From the NCBI GenBank assembly GCA_001898185.1, contig MKTI01000013.1, positions 1 through 64,000 of the forward strand: a DNA stretch of 64,000 nt, in the 5' to 3' direction. The notes beneath the pieces are model-generated. The model was given only the letters and a program-made list of their open reading frames with translations. It was not told where the DNA came from and did not search any database. Every line of letters starts with the position of its first letter. The stretch's first letter is position 1. Below, piece by piece: positions 59,514-64,000 of the stretch. The DNA comes from Cellulomonas sp. 73-145. Its GTDB lineage: Bacteria; Actinomycetota; Actinomycetes; Actinomycetales; Cellulomonadaceae. The position numbers and the translations under genes were made by a program.

Positions 59514-61304
59514 GTGCCCGCCATCACCAAGGTCCTGGTCGCGAACCGGGGCGAGATCGCCGTGCGCATCGCACGTGCCTGCCGCGATGCCGGTATCGCC
59601 TCCGTCGCCGTGTACGCCGAGCCCGACCGGGAGGCTCTGCACGTGCGGCTGGCCGACGAGGCGTACTCGCTCGGCGGCGCCCGCGCCGCGGACACCTACC
59701 TCGACTCCGCCAAGCTGCTCGACGTCGCGCGGCGCGCCGGTGCCGACGCCGTGCACCCCGGTTACGGCTTCCTCTCCGAGAACGCCGCCTTCGCGCAGGC
59801 CGTGATCGACGCCGGGCTGGTGTGGATCGGTCCGCCGCCCGCGGCGATCGAGTCGCTCGGCGACAAGGTGAGCGCGCGGCACATCGCGCAGCGTGCCGGG
59901 GCCCCGCTGGTCGCCGGCACGCCGGACCCGGTGACCGGTCCGGCCGAGGTGCACGCGTTCGCCGCCGAGCACGGGCTGCCCGTGGCGATCAAGGCGGCGT
60001 TCGGCGGCGGCGGGCGCGGCCTGAAGGTGGCCCGCACGGACGACGAGATCGACGAGCTGTACGAGTCGGCGGTGCGCGAGGCGGTCGCCGCCTTCGGCCG
60101 TGGCGAGTGCTTCGTCGAGCGCTACCTGGACCGGCCCCGGCACGTGGAGACGCAGTGCCTGGCCGACCAGCACGGGACGGTCGTCGTCGTCTCCACGCGA
60201 GACTGCTCGCTGCAGCGTCGCCACCAGAAGCTGGTGGAGGAGGCGCCCGCACCCTTCGTCACCGCGGAGCAGCACGACGAGCTGGTCCGGGCGTCGATCG
60301 CCATCATGCGCGAGGCCGGCTACGTCGGCGCCGGCACCTGCGAGTTCCTGCTCGCGGCGGACGGCACCATCTCGTTCCTCGAGGTGAACACCCGCCTGCA
60401 GGTGGAGCACCCGGTCAGCGAGGAGGTCAGCGGCATCGACCTGGTCCGCGAGCAGCTGCGGGTCGCCGCCGGCGAGCCGCTCGGCTACGACTCCGTGCCG
60501 ACCCGCGGCCACTCGATCGAGTTCCGCCTCAACGGCGAGGACCCCGCGGCCGGCTTCCTTCCCGCGCCCGGCCGGATCAGCACGCTGCGGTTCCCCTCCG
60601 GCCCCGGGGTCCGCGTCGACTCCGGCGTGGTCGAGGGCGACACCGTCTCCGGCGCCTTCGACTCGATGATCGCCAAGCTGATCGTCACCGGCGCCGACCG
60701 CCGCCAGGCGATCGAACGCGCCCGCCGCGCGCTGTCCGAGCTCGAGGTGGTCGGCATCCCCACGGTGGCGCCCTTCCACCGGGCCGTGCTGCAGACCGAG
60801 GAGTTCGCGCCGGCAGACCCGGCGCAGCCGTTCACGGTGCACACCCGCTGGATCGAGACCGAGTTCGCGGACCGCCTCGCAGCCCTGGCAGCGGCCGCCC
60901 CGAGGACTGCCGACGACGAGGACGACGAGCCGGACGCGCTGGAGCGCGTGGTGGTCGAGGTCGGCGGCAAGCGCCTCGAGGTGGTCCTCCCCGCTGCACT
61001 CGCCGGCGGGCGCACCGGCCCCCGTGGCCGCGCGGCGCTGCCGACGGCACGCCGGCCGGTACGTCGGGCGGCGGCCGCCAAGCCGGGCGGCACCACGCTG
61101 ACGTCGCCGATGCAGGGCACCATCGTCAAGGTCGCCGTTGCGGAGGGCGCACAGGTGGCCGAGGGTGACCTGGTGGTGGTCCTCGAGGCGATGAAGATGG
61201 AGCAGCCCCTGCTGGCGCACCGCGCGGGCACCGTGACCGCGCTCAGCGCCGGGGTGGGGTCCAGCGTCTCGGCCGGCACCGCCATCTGCGAGATCGTCGG
61301 CTGA
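59514..61304 (+). CDS. accA: Acyl-CoA carboxylase alpha subunit (biotin carboxylase plus BCCP)
   Basis: 596 residues from GTG 59514; -10 TACGGT at 59503-59508 suggests a leaderless mRNA. The biotin carboxylase domain has [33 protein letters not shown] (ATP grasp), [14 protein letters not shown] and [10 protein letters not shown]. The C-terminal biotinyl domain carries the modified lysine Lys561 in EAMKMEQP. It supplies carboxybiotin to the beta subunit at 53658-55307. Biotinylation would be done by the BirA-cyclase fusion at 51536-53554. Length fits AccA3-type actinobacterial subunits. Confidence 0.96.
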   Translation: MPAITKVLVANRGEIAVRIARACRDAGIASVAVYAEPDREALHVRLADEAYSLGGARAADTYLDSAKLLDVARRAGADAVHPGYGFLSENAAFAQAVIDAGLVWIGPPPAAIESLGDKVSARHIAQRAGAPLVAGTPDPVTGPAEVHAFAAEHGLPVAIKAAFGGGGRGLKVARTDDEIDELYESAVREAVAAFGRGECFVERYLDRPRHVETQCLADQHGTVVVVSTRDCSLQRRHQKLVEEAPAPFVTAEQHDELVRASIAIMREAGYVGAGTCEFLLAADGTISFLEVNTRLQVEHPVSEEVSGIDLVREQLRVAAGEPLGYDSVPTRGHSIEFRLNGEDPAAGFLPAPGRISTLRFPSGPGVRVDSGVVEGDTVSGAFDSMIAKLIVTGADRRQAIERARRALSELEVVGIPTVAPFHRAVLQTEEFAPADPAQPFTVHTRWIETEFADRLAALAAAAPRTADDEDDEPDALERVVVEVGGKRLEVVLPAALAGGRTGPRGRAALPTARRPVRRAAAAKPGGTTLTSPMQGTIVKVAVAEGAQVAEGDLVVVLEAMKMEQPLLAHRAGTVTALSAGVGSSVSAGTAICEIVG

Positions 61305-61308
61305 CCGC

Positions 61309-61812
61309 GTGACGGACGCCGCGGTGCCGCCCCGTGACCGGCTGCACCGCCAACCCGGCGACGGCTGGGTGGACTGCCGCTGCGGGCGCCGCCACTGGGG
61401 TCTGTTCGGCGCCGCCGGCCTGCTGCTGGTCCGGCGCGGTGCCGACGGACGGCCGACGCACGTGGTGCTGCAGCACCGCGCCACGTGGAGCGACCAGGGC
61501 GGGACGTGGGCGCTCCCCGGCGGCGCGATCGCGCCCGGGGAGTCCGCCGTGGCGGGCGCCCTGCGGGAGGCGCACGAGGAGGCCGGTATCGACCCCTCCA
61601 CCGTGGCGGTGCGTGGCGAGCACGTGCTGGCGCACCCGGACTGGTCGTACACGACGGTGCTGGCCGACGAGGCGGGGCATGTGGTCCCCGCGGTGACCGA
61701 TGCCGAGAGCACGGCGGTCGAGTGGGTGCCGGTGGACCAGGTGACGGCGCGACCGCTGCTGACGGCCTTCGCCGATGCGTGGCCGGAGCTGCGGGCACGG
61801 ATCGGCGGCTGA
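61309..61812 (+). CDS. NUDIX hydrolase
   Basis: 167 residues from GTG 61309, 4 bp after the carboxylase gene. The Nudix box is complete: G-x5-E-x7-REAHEEAGI in GGAIAPGESAVAGALREAHEEAGI (read as two segments). The N-terminus holds a possible metal cluster DCRCGRRHWG. It hydrolyses nucleoside diphosphate derivatives; specificity unknown. It is likely co-transcribed with the carboxylase alpha subunit, though function need not be linked. Confidence 0.9.
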   Translation: MTDAAVPPRDRLHRQPGDGWVDCRCGRRHWGLFGAAGLLLVRRGADGRPTHVVLQHRATWSDQGGTWALPGGAIAPGESAVAGALREAHEEAGIDPSTVAVRGEHVLAHPDWSYTTVLADEAGHVVPAVTDAESTAVEWVPVDQVTARPLLTAFADAWPELRARIGG

Positions 61813-61865
61813 GCCCCGGCTCCGGCCGCGGCGAGATCCCCTTGTCGGGCCCGTCCCAGCGTTGG

Positions 61866-61884
61866 TTAGGGTAGGCATACCTAA
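61866..61884. promoter_or_regulatory. DtxR/IdeR iron box overlapping the efeO promoter
   Basis: TTAGGGTAGGCATACCTAA is a 19-bp near-palindrome matching the DtxR/IdeR consensus TTAGGTTAGSCTAACCTAA at most positions. It contains a -10-like TAGGGT. It lies 42 bases before the efeO ATG. Fe(II)-loaded repressor bound here would block transcription, so efeOB should be iron-starvation induced. Confidence 0.88.
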
Positions 61885-61926
61885 CTCATCTGCCGCGGTC
61901 GTGCCGCGCCGTCGACGAGGAGCACC

Positions 61927-63132
61927 ATGCCCCGCCGCCCACTCAGCCGCGCCCCGTTCGCGCTGGCCGCCATCGCTGCCGTGCTCACCGTCACCGCCTG
62001 CGTCCCGAACCAGCCGGCGGCCGGCAGCCCCACCACCACCGGGACCGGCACGGTCTCGGTCAGCTCGACCTCGGACGCGTGCCGCCTGTCCGCCACCGAG
62101 GCGGCCGCCGGCACCCTCACCTTCCGGGTGCGCAACGACGGTGCGGACGTGACCGAGTTCTACCTGCTCGGCTCGGACGGTCTGCGCGTGGTGGCGGAGG
62201 CCGAGAACATCGGGCCGGGGCTGTCCCGGGACCTCGTCGTGCGCCTCGAGCCCGGCACCTACCGCACGGCCTGCAAGCCGGGGATGACGGGGGACGGCAT
62301 CCAGGCGCCGTTCACGGTCGTCGGCACGGCCGCGACGGTGGACGCGCACCGCGCGGAGGTGCTGTCGGCGGCGCAGACGTCGTACGTCGCCTACGTCCGC
62401 GACCAGGTCGGCCAGCTCCTGACCGCCACCCGCCGGTTCGCCGACGCCTACACCGCCGGCGACGACGCGACGGCGCGCACGCTGTACGCCCCGACCCGGG
62501 TGCACTGGGAGCGGGTGGAACCCGTCGCCGAGTCGTTCGGGGACCTCGACCCGCTGCTCGACCTGCGGCAGGCCGACCTGACGGCCGGGCAGGCCTGGAC
62601 CGGCTGGCACCTGCTGGAGAAGGACCTGTGGGCACCGGACGCGGCGGCGAACGGCGGCGCGCCGTACGTCCCGCTGACCACCGCGGAGCGCCGGTCGGCC
62701 GCCGACCAGCTGGTCGCGACCACGCAGCAGCTGATGGACCGCGTGACGGCCGCGGACTTCACCGTCGAGGCGTCCCGCATCGCGAACGGTGCCAAGGAGC
62801 TGCTCGACGAGGTGGCGACCGGCAAGGTGACCGGCGAGGAGGAGACCTGGTCCCACACCGACCTGTGGGACCTGCAGGCGAACCTGGACGGTGCGCACAT
62901 GGCCTACCAGGTGCTGGCCGACGTGGTGCGGGCCGGCGACCCCGGCCTCGCCACCGAGCTCGACCAGCGGTTCCAGGCCGTCGCCACGCTGATGGCGACC
63001 CACGGGTCCTACGACGCCGGGTTCGCCGGCTACGACTCCCTGTCCGCCGATCAGGTCAAGCAGCTGTCGGCGGCGGTCGACGCGCTCTCCGAACCCCTGT
63101 CCCGGCTGGCCGCGGCCGTGGTCGCCGCGTGA
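61927..63132 (+). CDS. efeO: Iron uptake lipoprotein EfeO
   Basis: 401 residues, ATG 61927, GAGGAG upstream. It has a signal peptide with lipobox TVTAC, so it is membrane tethered. Residues about 40-140 form a cupredoxin-like domain (AAAGTLTFRVRNDGADVTEFYLLGSD in two parts). The C-terminal M75/imelysin domain has the metal motif HLLEKDLW (HxxE). In the Efe system EfeO captures ferrous/ferric iron for the EfeU permease. It is under a DtxR-type box and overlaps efeB by 4 bases. efeU is not upstream of it. Confidence 0.94.
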   Translation: MPRRPLSRAPFALAAIAAVLTVTACVPNQPAAGSPTTTGTGTVSVSSTSDACRLSATEAAAGTLTFRVRNDGADVTEFYLLGSDGLRVVAEAENIGPGLSRDLVVRLEPGTYRTACKPGMTGDGIQAPFTVVGTAATVDAHRAEVLSAAQTSYVAYVRDQVGQLLTATRRFADAYTAGDDATARTLYAPTRVHWERVEPVAESFGDLDPLLDLRQADLTAGQAWTGWHLLEKDLWAPDAAANGGAPYVPLTTAERRSAADQLVATTQQLMDRVTAADFTVEASRIANGAKELLDEVATGKVTGEEETWSHTDLWDLQANLDGAHMAYQVLADVVRAGDPGLATELDQRFQAVATLMATHGSYDAGFAGYDSLSADQVKQLSAAVDALSEPLSRLAAAVVAA

Positions 63133-64000
63133 CGCCGTCCGCTCGGCCCGGGCGGCCCACGGCCGGCGACGCGGGCACGCGACCGGCGCACACCCTGTCC
63201 CGACGGGCGTTCCTCGGGCTCGGCTCCGGGGTCCTGGCCGCGGGCGCGGTCGGAGCCGCCGGGTTCGAGGTCGGCCGGCGCGCCGCGGTCGAACGGCTCC
63301 CCGGCAGCCCGGCGGGCACCCACCCGTTCACGGGACCCCACCAGGCCGGGATCGTCACACCCGCGCAGGACCGCCTGTACCTCGCCGCGTTCGACGTGAC
63401 GACGACGTCCCGCGACGAGCTCGTCGGGCTACTGCGCCGCTGGACGACGATCGCCGCCCGCCTGACGCAGGGCCTTCCGGCCGGTCCGCTCGGTCCGGTG
63501 TCGGGACCGTACGAGGCGCCGCCGGACGACACCGGCGAGGCGCTCGGCCTGCCGCCCGCACGGCTGACGCTGACCTTCGGCTTCGGCCGGTCGCTGTTCG
63601 TCGGAGCGGGTGCCGTCCCGCGGGACCGGTTCGGTCTCGCAGCACGGCTGCCCGCGGGCCTCGTCGAGCTGCCCCACTTCGCCGGCGACGCCCTCGACCC
63701 GGCACGCAGCGGCGGCGACCTGGTGGTTCAGGCGTGCGCCGACGACCAGCAGGTGGCGGTGCACGCCGTGCGAAACCTGTCCCGTGCAGCGTTCGGAGCC
63801 GCGACGATCCGGTGGACCCAGCTCGGCTACGGCCGGACGTCGTCCACCTCGACGGCGCAGCAGACGCCACGGAACCTGTTCGGCTTCAAGGACGGCACGG
63901 CGAACGTCATGGCGGAGGACACCGAGGCCCTGGCGCAGCACGTCTGGGTACCGTCCGGCGAGGCGTGGCTGGCGGGAGGTTCGTACCTGGTCGCGCGGCG
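63129..64000 (+). CDS. efeB: EfeB, Tat-exported DyP-type heme peroxidase (truncated by window end)
   Basis: GTG 63129 overlaps the efeO stop (GTGA); the frame stays open to base 64000, giving about 290 residues of an expected roughly 420. A twin-arginine signal (LSRRAFLGLGSGVLAAGAVG) indicates export of the folded heme protein. DyP landmarks are LTFGFGRSLF and GFKDGTANV, the latter holding the catalytic Asp. The distal end with the proximal heme His lies outside. EfeB acts with EfeO in iron acquisition, oxidising Fe(II) or handling heme iron. The 3' end is cut by the window. Confidence 0.92.
   Translation, partial: MTPSARPGRPTAGDAGTRPAHTLSRRAFLGLGSGVLAAGAVGAAGFEVGRRAAVERLPGSPAGTHPFTGPHQAGIVTPAQDRLYLAAFDVTTTSRDELVGLLRRWTTIAARLTQGLPAGPLGPVSGPYEAPPDDTGEALGLPPARLTLTFGFGRSLFVGAGAVPRDRFGLAARLPAGLVELPHFAGDALDPARSGGDLVVQACADDQQVAVHAVRNLSRAAFGAATIRWTQLGYGRTSSTSTAQQTPRNLFGFKDGTANVMAEDTEALAQHVWVPSGEAWLAGGSYLVAR

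Overview
The window is chromosomal DNA of a very high-GC Gram-positive bacterium of the class Actinobacteria. GTG starts are frequent, -10 boxes are of the TANNNT type, mycobacterial-type genes are present (NucS, DUF2550, acyl-CoA carboxylase epsilon, DivIVA/Scy-like coiled coil), and a GH1 beta-glucosidase carries a CebR-like operator. Together these suggest a Cellulomonadaceae-like member of the Micrococcales; the family assignment is inference.

Layout. The left edge (1-145) is the promoter and leader of an rRNA operon transcribed out of the window to the left. Positions 488-4499 hold a leftward cluster of envelope or unknown genes ending in a CnoX/YbbN-like thioredoxin-TPR protein. Positions 4692-7393 encode a Scy-like coiled-coil protein and its neighbour. 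Positions 7404-10880 hold two alpha/beta hydrolases, a small zinc-ribbon protein and a GH1 beta-glucosidase. Positions 10991-35167 are a long leftward housekeeping block with nearly the same gene order as Mycobacterium tuberculosis Rv1292-Rv1312: argS, lysA, hom, thrC, thrB, rho, rpmE, prfA, prmC, tsaC, wecA, an AtpI-like gene, atpBEFHAGDC and DUF2550, followed by nucS and a HAD phosphatase. One rightward glycosyltransferase gene interrupts it between rpmE and rho. Many junctions are ATGA or GTGA overlaps, implying translational coupling.

Positions 35312-38802 are an accessory stretch: a FadR-type regulator, tRNA-Arg(CCG) with a strong terminator, a 661-residue unknown protein with a tandem internal duplication, and a small acidic protein. 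Positions 38852-41761 are a LysR regulator divergent from two aldo/keto reductases. Then follow a GH36 alpha-galactosidase, bifunctional adhE, a coiled-coil lipoprotein, a DapC-like aminotransferase, a Bcr/CflA exporter and a SRAP/HMCES-family abasic-site protein.

Positions 51536-61304 form an acyl-CoA carboxylase neighbourhood: carboxyltransferase beta, an unknown 179-residue protein, the epsilon subunit, Maf and the biotin carboxylase/BCCP alpha subunit. Divergent from it is one uninterrupted reading frame joining biotin ligase (BirA) to a class III adenylate cyclase. A DUF885 gene in this block is split by a one-base frameshift, and a VKOR gene is intact. The right edge carries an iron-regulated efeO-efeB pair behind a textbook DtxR/IdeR box, with efeB running off the end.

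The most noteworthy observations are the BirA-cyclase fusion, the internally duplicated protein beside tRNA-Arg, the unknown protein embedded between carboxylase subunits, the frameshifted DUF885 gene, and a recurring leaderless promoter architecture in which a -10 box lies 5-8 bases before the start codon. No insertion sequence, prophage or CRISPR array was seen.
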